Notes: generated by a model from the letters alone, not told the origin. Shown: positions 1 through 10,415, counted from the first letter of the stretch. The stretch is DNA of 64,000 nucleotides from Liquidambar formosana (GCA_039720395.1 CM077834.1:5910607-5974606); one strand, 5' to 3'. Translations and numbers: made by a program.

Positions 1-162
1 TTGAGTCACTTGACTTTTTGAGAGATAAAAATGATGATTGAATTATTTATTTCCAAGTCGGCTTGTGTCGGTTTGGTTCTATTATATATTGGAGGTTTCG
101 CGGCAGTTCACATGAAAAGCTATTCGAAGTTTCGAAAAGTGATTGAGATATTATTTTATTTT
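1..162. repeat. Duplicated F-box flank segment, first copy (part)
   Basis: No gene is visible. The stretch matches about 8648-8800 closely. The shared text includes a run around 'ccaagtcggcttgtgtcgg' and a 'cagttcacatgaaaagc' motif. In this copy the match is broken at 163 by a 350-bp MITE and resumes at about 513. It is therefore part of a local segmental duplication in the non-coding surroundings of F-box copies, not an independent gene. Confidence 0.75.
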
Positions 163-512
163 GGGTAAATTACAGAAACCCCGTTGAGGTATGGGAGAGT
201 CAACAGATAACCCTTTATGTTTTAATTTTGTCAACGTGCTTCTTTTATGTTTTAATTTGTGGCAATGTGTCTTGCCATCACTTGCCGTTAATGAAATTTG
301 ATGGAAATTAGTCACGTAGCTACGCATGTGATACCATTAATAGACTTGTGTTGCCTAAAATCGCTGGAACGATCGTTGAAATCATGTCTAATTAAGTGAC
401 CATCGATGATTAGTTTTGTCTTCTAATTGAACTAGGGGGTACATTGACAAAATTATCCTATTTTTTATTTGCTAACCCTCCCATACTTTAGGGGATTTTC
501 TGCAATTTATTC
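163..512. mobile_element. MITE, family 1, copy 1
   Basis: The ends form imperfect terminal inverted repeats of about 45 bp. The left end starts gggtaaattacag and the right end, reverse-complemented, starts gaataaattgcag; both continue into a 'tatgggag' block. No coding capacity is visible. The element interrupts a sequence that is contiguous in the duplicate at about 8780-8815, which serves as an empty site. It lies in T-rich DNA, so the target duplication is ambiguous. A related element lies at 35702-35997. Confidence 0.8.
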
Positions 513-1110
513 TATTTTTTATTTTTTTTATTTTATATTTTTTGGGAGAGGACTGAGAGAGTTAGTTGAAAAGGGTGTACAAGAAGGCATGAGGGCCTGA
601 GTTTTGGGATTAAGCTTGAGTGGTTTTTTGTTTTTTTTTTTTTTAATTTCTTTTTTTTTTTAATTATATAGAAAAGCAGTACGGAGTAAAATATTTCAAG
701 TAAATTCAAGCTCATTTTTCCATCTTTCCATCTTAATTTTCAGTTACATGAGTGAATAATCTATTGAATCTCGGTGTGAGTGGGCTTCAGCTGCAACCCC
801 AAGAGAAGCAGTCGAGCAGAAGGCATGAAATTCCCAAAAAAAAAAAAAAAATAGTTGATGTAGTGCGTCCATTAACATGAAAGGTCTGGATTTCAGCCGG
901 GGGCCCGATTGGAAGCTGGAAATCAAGGCCGAATTGGGCCTTGGATTGGGAAAGAGTGTCTTGAGGGTGAATGAAAGACCCTCTTTTAACGAAATGCCTT
1001 TTTGAAAGATCAGTTTAAAGAGGCTAGGTTATTGTAAAGAGGTTAGTGCTTAACCTCTAATAGATTTCTGACTACTCACTTTCCAAGACTTCAGGGTGAA
1101 ATTCCATAAC
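513..1110. repeat. Duplicated F-box flank, first copy continued
   Basis: Non-coding. Positions 540-640 match 8815-8910 (the 'gggattaagcttgagtgg' region), and 904-940 matches 9962-10000 ('ggcccgattggaagctgg'). The ORFs here are short, low-complexity and run through poly-T or poly-A. I see no convincing gene. Confidence 0.6.
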
Positions 1111-1257
1111 GCTATGTTTGGATAAGGAATTTTTTGAAAAAATTTGTCATTGAAATGGAATTTATAAAATTCTTATAAGAAAATTTTATTTATAAAAATT
1201 TTAAAAATTCTATTTCAAAAAAAAATTCCACCTAAAAGTTTCTTACCCAAACATGGC
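1111..1257. mobile_element. Tourist-like MITE, 147 bp
   Basis: The ends are inverted repeats: gctatgtttggataagga at the left, and gccatgtttgggtaagaa when the right end is reverse-complemented. The interior is AT-rich and itself folds. The element is flanked by the direct repeat ATAAC (1106-1110 and 1258-1262), which contains the TAA target typical of PIF/Harbinger elements. No coding capacity. Confidence 0.75.
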
Positions 1258-1690
1258 ATAACACATGTCAAATAAAATTTTCCCAAGTTATATACGGAGT
1301 ATAACCATATATGATGATGATAAAAGAGTTCACGACATTTGTTTTAAAAGCCCATGTTGTAGCTTGGGCCATTGAGTACGTTGTTCAGAGTTTATACATA
1401 CCCCAATTTTACCAACCAAAGGCCAAAAAAAAAAAAAAAAAAAAAAAAAGGAGACTGCTTTTTGAGATGCTTATCGGTGCTCAACTTGCTACTTGAATAA
1501 ACCTGTTGGATTGGCCTTAAAAAATGCATTCTTCAGGACCAAACCATAGTTTGAGCCACAAAGAAGTCTCAAAAATTGATTAATTATACAGCATACATAT
1601 ATCCAAGGACATAGTTTCATCCACCAATACCCCCTAGAAGTAACATTTCAGCAAATTTTGACTGCCAGAAAAAGGGCACTGAGGAATCCG
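1258..1690. other. Non-coding interval with poly-A tract
   Basis: No gene was recognised. The interval contains an A-run of about 24 bases at 1426-1449. The small ORF that crosses it has a poly-lysine run and no recognisable homology. Confidence 0.4.
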
Positions 1691-2258
1691 AGGGAGTTAC
1701 CCTTGTCAACCTATCTTCAACACTGTCAGACATCATCTAGGCAATAGGCCTTACAACAGCGGCAAGCATGCAGTTACCAGTGAATATCTATTATAAAGTT
1801 TGCAGAAATGCAAGCCACAATTTCTTTTTTGCAATGAACCTAGAAGAACTGAACTTGACCATGTAAATATTCAGACATGGCTGAGGGCACTGATTAGTCA
1901 CCAAATTGAGCACCCCGTCTGCTCCAATGAGCCATTGGTTTTGCATTAACCAAAACCAATAATTTCTCTTCAAGTCAACTCCATTTAGGAGATAACCTTT
2001 AGAAAGAAAGTAAAATAAAACAACACAGAGTACAAGTCCAAATCCATAAGCGTATTACATACAGATACAATTCCAGAAGTGTCTTGCAAGATCAGATGGT
2101 AAGGTACAGCGGAATCATTAGAGCAGATTAGAAAAAAAGAGGTTAACTAGTTAAATCAAAACAAGTAAATGGGAGATGCATTTCAAAAAAAGATAATGTC
2201 ACCAAAAGACTTTGTGCCCCGGGAAGGGAAAAAAAAAAAAGAAAAGAAAAACAATATA
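1690..2258 (-). repeat. Duplicated 3' flank of an F-box copy
   Basis: The block around 1700-2130 recurs near 10440-10900. Part of it recurs at 5780-5960, directly downstream of F-box copy A. Landmarks are 'ccagtgaatatctatta', 'gcagaaatgcaagccaca' and 'attcagacatggctgagg'. In copy A the segment lies just past the stop codon, so here it is read as the 3' UTR or 3' flank of the F-box relic at 2259-2535. Confidence 0.7.
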
Positions 2259-2640
2259 TCAGGATAATACAACTTGGCATGCATTTGATCTCCTCAGGGA
2301 CATGGACAATTTGCTACTGACCTCCAACTCTCTCTTTTGTCATATTTTTCTGTTCTGCTAAGTTCAACATGCGCAAAACGGCCGCGTTCTTGAGAAAATA
2401 CTCTTACCAGTTTCAATTCTTCTTATAGCCCTCGGAATGCTGAAATTCTGATTGTCTTAAGGGAAAACAAAAACAACGAGGAACATGCTCAGGTGGAGTC
2501 CACTCGAATTCTCTACCACGTTGAGGTTTAAGTTCCTAAACAAATACGATTTAAAAATAGGTTCAAAGGTTGCTACTTCATCACTCGACAGCAGGTCTAT
2601 TGCTGTAGGTAGGTTCCTAGCCAATTTTGCATTGTTTCAG
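2259..2640 (-). pseudogene. F-box/LRR/FBD relic: FBD exon only
   Basis: On the minus strand, 2535 down to 2259 reads like exon 3 of the other copies. It has an acceptor TAG, then an 'EFEWTPPEHVPRC' block that matches the exon 3 start of intact paralogues. Shortly afterwards the frame breaks and reaches a stop, so the FBD domain is not intact. From 2536 to about 2640 it resembles intron 2. Near 2640 it jumps to sequence that matches the 5' flank of copy A at about 8326. Exons 2 and 1 are therefore deleted. This is an internal-deletion derivative and not a working gene. Confidence 0.8.
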
Positions 2641-3730
2641 CTACAGAAGCAGAAAACAAATAATCAATTGGTCAAAGCAAAGAAAAGACATGAGACCTAA
2701 ATATTCAGAGTCGATTTTTAAGAAAAGATTCGATTACACAACAACATATGTGAAAGCAATATTACCAAGAAATCAGAAAAAGTGACAAAACACAGTGAGA
2801 AAATAGTGATTTTGAAGATTGAAGCAGAAGGCATAAAACTCCAAGTGACATGAAAACCACCAATCACCTTGCATTCAAAACACAAAAAGGCAAAGAACTC
2901 TGCAATTTTGAGCAGAGTTCTATGATTTGTTTAGGGTTCTAAACCTCAAATGGTAGTAGGCAGTAAGGCAACACCTCTAGCGTTCTGAACTTGTCCAAGA
3001 CTGCAACTTTGTAGAGAGCTCTGTTTGGCCATGGATGTTTTCATGATGCAAACTCCTTAGGGTTTCCCACAGTGATGTGCAAACTCAATTTCTGCTTTGT
3101 CATTCTCTGTGGAGAGTTATGCATAGATTCTGTGATATAAATTGAAATTGCAAGAATTTAAGGAAATATTCCTCCATTTTCAAAGCCTACACCTGAGGGA
3201 TTTCAACTACCTAAAATATAGGGAGCAACATTTATGGGAATTCTTCATGTAGGCAACTTTGTCAAGGATTCTGAAAGGCGTAGGATCCTATCACCCTAGG
3301 GTTTTTGTAAAGCTCTGACTTCACCTAGGGTTTCTTGGTGAATTTTGATGTCTCCATGAGTCCATGGGGTTCACCAGCCCCGGCTAGCATTACCAGCCAC
3401 GGTGTGTAGAGATTTTAGGTGCATGTATGAACACAAAACGACGCCGTTTTGTTTCTTAATTGGTGGGAAATTGGGCCGTCGTTTGGGTTATTGGGTCGTG
3501 CGCTCTCAATAGACATGAAAGCGTGGTTAAGTATAAACAAAAGGGTTTTTTTGAATCGTGCCATTTAATAGCGCGTTGTATAATCACGCTTTCAAAGTAT
3601 TTCCTTTTTAAAACACGATTATATTAGTGCATGGTAAAAAACACGCTATCAAAAGCGCTGTTCTTTTGTTACGAAACAGCGCTTTTTCTTATATGGATAG
3701 CATGTCGTTTAATCATGCTTTTAAAGTATA
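2641..3730. repeat. Duplicated 5' flank of F-box copy A type
   Basis: No ORF of interest. The segment 2640-2850 matches 8326-8540, and 3250-3340 matches 9236-9305. It contains several 'ccctagggttt' and 'ttagggtt' motifs, which resemble plant telo-box promoter elements. At 3430-3720 there is a short region rich in 'cgcgct', 'cacgctttc' and 'cgttttg' words whose origin I do not recognise. Confidence 0.5.
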
Positions 3731-5485
3731 GGGAAAATTACACTTTGCCCCCCCCCCTTTATCTTTAGGCCGAAATCACTTTTCCCCCCTCATCTACAAA
3801 ATCCTACAAATAACCTCCCAAATTATGGGAAATTAACATTTTTCACCAAACCGTTAGCCTGCCGTGAGAAAGTTAACAGTAAACATCATGTGCAATGCAT
3901 GTGATATAGGGCTTGCCCATTTGTTACCGAAAATGCCCTTCTAAGGGCTCATGTGCTGTCCCTTACCCTTGCACACTCATTTTTTTCTCTCTCTACCCAT
4001 AGGAAAATGCTTCTCCACCCTTGTTTATCACCCACTTTGACCACCCATTCTTACGTGGTAGCTAATGTAGCTACACCCAAATCCCATACCAGTAGTACCG
4101 GTCTTGCCATTGTTGTAGGAGAACTTGTAGTGTGTAATTTCAATTTAGGGTTCTACCCTCTTAATCTTCCAATACCACCAGTGGAAGAGGTGGAGAACCA
4201 GCAACGACGGGAGTCTTCCTTTGCAATTGTTGAACACTGCTGTCAAATTGCCATGGTTCACCGCCGTTGAACCTCGAGACACCGACTAGACACATTTAAA
4301 CCCCATCATTTCATCTTTGCCAAATCCACCGACGAACCCCGTCAAGTCCCACCGCCAGATCCCTCGAGTTTTTCCCGGCGAGACATCGCCGATTGCCTAC
4401 CGTGACAACCTCGCGTGAGAACCTCAAGTCCTCCTTTCCATATCTGAAGTTGGTGTCGAGGGAGAGAAGAGATGGAGATCCCACCATCGTCACAAACATT
4501 GAGGGCCACCATCGTCACCGACACCGAGTGGAGATGCCATCAAACCCGTCTCACACTACAGATCTGAAATTTTGTAGCAAACCCACCCCAGAAGTCACTG
4601 TCCGACGACATCCGCACGGCCCCCTTTCTCCTTCTCCATCTAGTCCAAAGAGGACTCCATTTTATCCGGTGACGAAAACCCATCTTTAAATGACGCCAGC
4701 CATGGCAGCATCTCCACGCCAATGGACTCCATTTTTTCCGATGAGGGGGCATGAAGTGTGAACAAGTGATTAAAAAAAAGTTGTAGATCTGTTGATGAGG
4801 AGGAGAAGGCGTCGATCTACCAAGAACCCATGCTCAACTCTCACGACACGTTTGTTGCCAGTGACGAAAAAGGGAAACGCCAGCGACGGCAAACGATGGG
4901 AGGCTTTAGGATTTCACACTCAAGCCCTAGATCTAAACTGTCACTTCCTCAAGCCCTAGATTTGAAAACCATGGCAGTTCTCTCTCTATTCATGACGGCT
5001 CTCTATCCACGACAGCTTAAGCCCATTTGATCATTTGATCATTTTCTTGATGCTTAACTTCTCTTGTGATGCCGACAATGGTGGTGCTAGTCACCGGCAA
5101 TGGAGGTAAGATGCCGGCATGGGTGTTGAAATGTCCGACGACATCCTCTGCCCCCTTTCTCTCTGCATATTTTCCGGCAATGAGGTTCAGATCCGGCGAA
5201 GGGTCGGTACCCTCCATTCCCAGTCGAACCGAACGGCTCCAACTGGCTTGACCATCGTCCTCCTCCTTCACCTTCTCTTTTCTAGCGACAAACTCGACCA
5301 TCGTCCTCTTTGCATTTTCAGCTATAAAAATCTAAAGGGTATTATTATTATTTCATTCATTCCGTTAACGGTGTCAATCCATAATCAATTTCCAATAGTT
5401 TAGGAGGCTATTTGTAAGATTTTGTAGATGAGAGAGGAAAAGTGATTCCGGCCTAAAGATGAGGGGGGCAAAGTGTAATTTTCCC
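3731..5485. mobile_element. MULE-like non-autonomous element, 1755 bp
   Basis: The terminal inverted repeats are about 100 bp long. Both begin gggaaaattacactttgccc and share a further block around 'atctacaaaatc'. The element is flanked by a 9-bp direct repeat with one mismatch, taaagtata at 3722-3730 and taaaatata at 5486-5494, as expected for Mutator-like elements. The interior is richer in G and C than the surroundings and has several short overlapping ORFs, such as one of 105 codons at 3953-4270. None resembles a transposase or any gene I know. The interior could be captured host sequence, but I cannot identify it. Confidence 0.85.
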
Positions 5486-5494
5486 TAAAATATA

Positions 5495-6273
5495 TCTTTT
5501 CTTTTTCTTTTTATTTATTTATTTATTTATTTATTTTAAATACGGTTTTCGTTGCCCGGATTTCACAGCGCATTTCCCCACCACCCTGTCATGGCGCGCT
5601 ATAGTTGGCTTTATCCTCTCCGGTGCTCCCAAAGAGCCACCGTTGAATTACCAAATTGGCCATCATCGCCTGTGTTCGACAAGCCCGTCGTGTCTCAATT
5701 AGACATTAGCTACTAAAAGACAATAGAGCTTTGAACAAAGGCCAAAAAGAAATTGACATTTCTGCCAAAAGTCACAAACCGCACAGCTAACCAGTGAATA
5801 TCTATCATACATTTTTGCAGAAATGCAAGCCACAAGTTCTGTTTTTGCAATGAATCTAGGAGGAGATTGAACTGAGCTCGACCATATGAATATTCATCAG
5901 ACATGGCTGAGGGAACTAACTAGTCACCAATTGAGCACCCCAACTGCAATAATGAGCCCTTGGTTTAGAGATGAACCAAAATTACGTCGTCTTGGTTGAG
6001 TACATTTCACCGATGAAATTCTAGAAAATCATAGATTATCGATCATTTCTTTTCATGTTAACTCGGTATTGGAATAAAAGAAAATAATACAAAGCATCAT
6101 TCCAATCCATACAATGCCAGTAATGCCCTGCAAGATGAGATGGTAAGCTACAAATAGACTCAATTACCTCAGGAAGACGCAAAATCAGATTCACGTGCAT
6201 GTCATAACCCCAGGTTGCATCCTCAAAAACGAAATAGGAAAATGGGGTTAAAATAGCAAACAGGAGACACATT
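5495..6273 (-). other. 3' flank of F-box copy A
   Basis: A (TTTA)n run lies at about 5510-5536. The block at 5780-5960 is the third copy of the 3' flank shared with 1750-1950 and 10500-10660. It ends near the copy A stop codon and probably contains its 3' UTR. No independent gene is seen. Confidence 0.5.
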
Positions 6274-8030
6274 TCAAAAATAGAGAATGTCACCAAACGA
6301 CTTTCTCTGTAATATGACTTTACATGTCTCTGATCTCCTTGGGAATGTCAACAATTTCTTATTGAGCTCCAGCTCTAGTTCTTTCGCCATATAAGAGGAA
6401 GTGCTAATTTGCAGCTCATGTAAAACCTTTGCATTCTCCAGAAAGTACTCTACCAGCTTCAGCTCTCCTCTCCTTCCTCGGAACTCCCAAATTTTGATTC
6501 TTTTAAGGGAGAACAACAAACAGCGAGGAACCGACTCAGGTGGACTCCACCGGAATTTTCCATCGCGTAAAGGTTCAAGTCCCTATATAAACAAGAAAAT
6601 TTTTATAAGGTTCAAAGCTGTTACTAGCTAGCCATTTTTCCTTTCTTTTGCCTGAAGATTGTTATCTGTTTAGACAAAATAGTGCATATATCACACAAAA
6701 CTTACCTCCCGGAAGAAAAGAGATTCTAAATTGGGAGTGTTTTGAAGTAAACTAGGCAGCAATTGCCATCCTTCCTCTACGTCAACACCAAGCTCCAAAT
6801 GGGTCACATTATGAAACACAGGCAGATTGTATCGAGATAATTGAACAGCCTTCAAGCAAGATGAGAATAATAGGCAATAAAGCAATTAAGACGAGACAGT
6901 CAAATATATAGGTAGCAAATTGAGAGAGAGAGAGAGAGAGAGAAAGCTAACCTCCATAGAGTCACCAAATAAATGTAGAACTTTGACATTGGAGATCCCA
7001 AGAATAAGGTCAAAGACATCAGTGGGTTGACCGCTGACACGAACATAAGCTTCTATTAGAGAATCTAGGTCCTTCACCAAATGGTCTTCTGCTACATAAT
7101 CAATGAATTTAAGGTATTCAAGCCTTGGGGCATCAGTGACGATCTTGTACTTATATTTAACCAAAAAGCCAGAGTCCATAGTCAACCTCTTGAGTGCAAG
7201 AGCTGAAATGTTGAAAATCCTTATACTGTAAAACACACACTCCACTATAAGCAATTCTTCGAGCACAGGGCAGCTAGCAAAGAGCAAGTGCATCTTGTTA
7301 TCGTTCGTAAATTCAATTGACTCGAGATGTAGGGTCTTGAGTTTCGGTAAACCCACAGAAGCAGGAATATTCAGAACAAAGTTTGCACTGAGTTTTAGAG
7401 ATACCAGTGTGCCACAAGTAAAAAGATGACGGGGCAGCACCCTAGAGTCCCTGATGGAGATATGGAGATCAAGCTCTTGAACTTTACACGATAGTGGAAT
7501 GATAATCCATGCATAAACATGGGTGGACTCATACTTCTGAATACATTTGAGGCGAAATCTTTCTATATATAACACATTAAGTAGGCTAAGGACTCTATCA
7601 ACAAAATTTGTGAATCTCAATGCGATTCTTCTTGTTGAATCACTGTTAGGCCTTTCTGTAAGCAATAGTAACTCATCGTCAAAGTCTAGACTGAGAAGAG
7701 AAGTCCAGAGATCCTTCCACCTGGTGGATAGAATGCAAGTTCCCACCGCATACTTAGTAGGAAGAAAAGACAGGATGTGGCCAAGAATTTCATTTGGCAA
7801 GCTGCTAATCCTATCTTTGCTTTCCTCAATTGCAACTTCCTCACCTGGCGCACCAAAAAATTAAAAATAAAATTTTGACTTCCTCAAGAAGATTCTGGTG
7901 CGCGAAAAAGGTGGACAATCTTAGATAGCATACCATGATCAACATGTGCAATGACAGACATATTACGATTGCTGGGTTTGAAGTCTAAAATTTTATGAAG
8001 CTTAAGAAGGACAGCCGCTGTAAAATTCAT
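6274..8030 (-). CDS. F-box/LRR/FBD protein with EF-2-like first exon (chimera)
   Basis: Predicted spliced CDS on the minus strand: 8030-7934, 7844-6952, 6849-6706 and 6582-6274; 1443 nt, 480 aa. Exon 2-4 junctions have GT/AG signals conserved with the paralogues. The main exon encodes an F-box (SSLPNEILGHILSFLPTKYA) and LRRs, and the last exon an FBD domain ending in a short extension (...ILYF) beyond the usual stop. The usual MDSN-type start is missing, and the frame upstream of the F-box has a TAA and no ATG. A proposed 97-bp first exon encodes residues very like the start of elongation factor 2 (NRNMSVIAHVDHG). It joins in frame through an 89-nt intron (CATG|gtatg ... cgccag|GTGAGG). The F-box and FBD parts suggest an SCF substrate receptor. 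If the splice is not used, this is a start-less pseudogene. Confidence 0.7.
7934..8030 (-). other. EF-2-like N-terminal exon fragment
   Basis: The minus-strand frame from the ATG at 8030 reads MNFTAAVLLKLHKILDFK and then PSNRNMSVIAHVDHG. This follows the N-terminus of eukaryotic elongation factor 2, including the first half of the G1 P-loop (AHVDHG followed by KST in EF-2). The similarity stops exactly at a good splice donor, CATG|gtatg. A potential acceptor (tatatgcag) lies just before the ATG. The fragment cannot bind GTP because the P-loop lysine is absent. It looks like one captured exon with its bordering introns. Confidence 0.75.
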
Positions 8031-9309
8031 CTGCATATATCAAGTACACTTCTCCTTTACAATTGAGTATTAGGAATCTGGGCAATTCAGCAACAAAAGA
8101 AACATAATTGAAAGACAGCATGTTAACCATCTTGACATGCACCATATTCTATTGCACCGTATTCAATGTATTAGTACAGGCGAAAGCCAAAATAAAAAAA
8201 AATTAACTTCTTATATCAGAAAGTAATTTCTTATGCAGATTTCACAGTTGCGATCAAACCAACGAAAAAAGAGAGAGAAAAAAAATCTGAAAACAGATCA
8301 GTGGCCATGAAATAGTCGGCAACAGAAGCAGAAAACAAATAATCAATCGGTCAAAGCAGGAAAAAAAAATGATCTATTTATTCACAGTCGATTTTTGAAA
8401 TAAGATTCAATTACACAACAACATATGGGAAGGCAAATATTACCAGAGAGTTGAGAGCAAAAGCACATTAAAAGAAGGAAAGAAATCAGAAAAAAGCTAC
8501 GAACACAGTGCGAAAGTGTTGATTTTGAAGATCGAAGCTGTTAAGTAATCATGGCTCCTTTTTTTTTATATATTGTATTTTTTTGGGTCATGTGGTAGGA
8601 ACCTTCCATTGAAGAAAAATGTGGTCGGTGTAATGGTTTGAAACTTTGAGTCACTTGTCTTTTTGAGAGAAAACAATGGTGATTGAATTCTTTATTTCCA
8701 AGTCGGCTTGTGTCGGTTTGGTTCTATTATACATAGGAGGTTGGGCAGCAGTTCACATGAAAAGCAATTCGAACAGTGATAGAGATATTTTTTTATTTTT
8801 TATTTTTTATTTATATATTTTTTTGGGAGGGGACTAAGAGAGTAAGTTGAAAAGGGTATGCAAGGCTTAAGGGCCTGAGTTTTGGGATTAAGCTTGAGTG
8901 GTTTTTTATGGCACGGCCATGGGCATCGCTGCTAAATGGGCATAAATTCACACACACACAAGTTCGAACAAAAAAGAAATCGAAATAAATAATTTGCAAA
9001 ATTCAAACCAAAAATACGTAACTGAGAAAAATCCAGGGCTAGATAGTCGACTCTGTTTGGAGGTAATGTGGCCCGACGGTGAAGCTCTCAGATTTCACCT
9101 TCTCGGTGTGTTTAGCCTGCCAAACCCTAGGGTTTCTCACAGGGATGTAATTGGAATATCCGGAAAAAATAAAAAATAAAAAATGGCCAATTCGAGAAAA
9201 TATCCCTCATGGGATTTCTTCAGGTAGGAAACTTTGTCTAGGATTCTTCAAGGCGTAGGATCCCATTAGTCTAGACTTTCTGAAACATGAAAGCTCTGAT
9301 TTCACCTAA
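8031..9309 (-). promoter_or_regulatory. Upstream region of copy A, possible EF-2-derived 5' end
   Basis: No conventional ORF. Reading on the minus strand, 8300-8200 is CT-rich and resembles a 5' UTR. It is followed by intron-like sequence ending in tatatgcag just before the ATG at 8030. The telo-box-like motif aaaccctagggttt lies at 9120-9133; such motifs are common in promoters of plant translation-factor genes. Positions 8326-9305 are duplicated at 2640-3340 and 1-900 in rearranged order. Origin of the promoter from an EF-2 gene is inference. Confidence 0.35.
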
Positions 9310-9957
9310 GGCATGGACTAAAATATCCACGATATCTTCGATATATTCATGATATATCCATGTATTTGTACCTTTCGATACGATATCTAACTGACATATC
9401 TTTTTAGCAAAATATCTTTATGATATTTTCGAAGTTATTGATAAATCTCGATATATTCATAATATCTTATTTATTTTACATGGTATCATCCATATATCTA
9501 ATATATTTACTATATCGAGAATATATATTGACGATATCGAGATATTCATTTTCTTGTTATTGTATCAAAATTATTACCTCTTACTCTTTTAGTATTGATT
9601 TATATAAATATTTCAATTATACTAATGACTTAAATTAGTATCATGAAGTAACAACTTTCATTTACTTTGTTAAAATATTATTTCTTTCGCTTAGTGTGAC
9701 ACAATTTGTTTACCTTACATAATACATGTTTAATACACATTTAAATTGAAATATTTTGATTTTAAATTGTTTATTAAAGTCTAATAATTGTTCCCAGAGT
9801 TTCAACGGAAGTGTACGTGTTCAAGTATTTAATTAACAATATCTGTCATATCTCTTAATTGATATCAAAATTTTCGTTATATCTATCAATATATTTGATA
9901 TATCCGTGTTTTGGGATCCTCGATATATCCATCGATATTGATATTTAAGTCCTTGCC
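9310..9957. mobile_element. TIR element with GATATATC-type internal words, about 648 bp
   Basis: The ends are inverted repeats: ggcatggactaaaatatc at the left, and ggcaaggacttaaatatc when the right end is reverse-complemented. A TA (TAA/TAC) direct repeat flanks them. Both ends are built of dense 'cgatatatcc' and 'gatatcga' words, so the terminal regions are quasi-palindromic. The element separates two sequences that are also found near 3330 and near 904, in the other copy of this flank. No ORF suggests a transposase. The superfamily is uncertain. Confidence 0.65.
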
Positions 9958-10241
9958 TACGGCCCGATTGGAAGCTGGAAATAGAGGTAGAATTGGGCAA
10001 ATTCTATTGATTGGAGGTCCACTAGAATTGAAATTGCAAATTCCACGTCCATTAATCTTGGTGCATCTAAGGCATTTAATAGTCGCCTATGTCTTCTGGA
10101 TTTAGTGTGTGTCCATTAATTTTATGTGTTACACCTTTATTCAATCATGTTCATGTATGCCGTGTCTTTTTTTATTTTTATTTTATTAACTTTAACTTGT
10201 CCTTTGAAAGTACAAGAAATTGAAACTACGTATCTTACAAG

Positions 10242-10415
10242 GGAATAGAACTTCCATGTAACTGTGACATGACCAGGTGTTATCATAAGCCAATCACATT
10301 CAAGTAAAGTGAGAAAGTCAATGTACTTGTTGATCCCACTTTCCTACTTTGTTTACATGTGATTTTGGCTTGTGATACCACCTAACCATATCACAATTAC
10401 ATGAAAGTTTTTGCC
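10242..10415. mobile_element. hAT-type MITE, 174 bp
   Basis: A long hairpin: the left half (acttccatgtaactgtgaca...) pairs with the right half (...tcacaattacatgaaagtt). It is flanked by a perfect 8-bp direct repeat CTTACAAG at 10234-10241 and 10416-10423, the length typical of hAT elements. No coding capacity. Confidence 0.8.

Noticed and set aside
3953..4270. 105-codon ORF inside the MULE-like element
   Set aside because: Overlapping ORFs of similar size occur on both strands in this GC-richer interior, so it is probably chance. No transposase or host domain is recognisable.
7547..7864. Plus-strand ORFs antisense to the F-box exons (also 13336-13710, 51023-51349, 62378-62803)
   Set aside because: They mirror conserved minus-strand coding sequence and recur wherever an F-box exon occurs. 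They are shadow frames.
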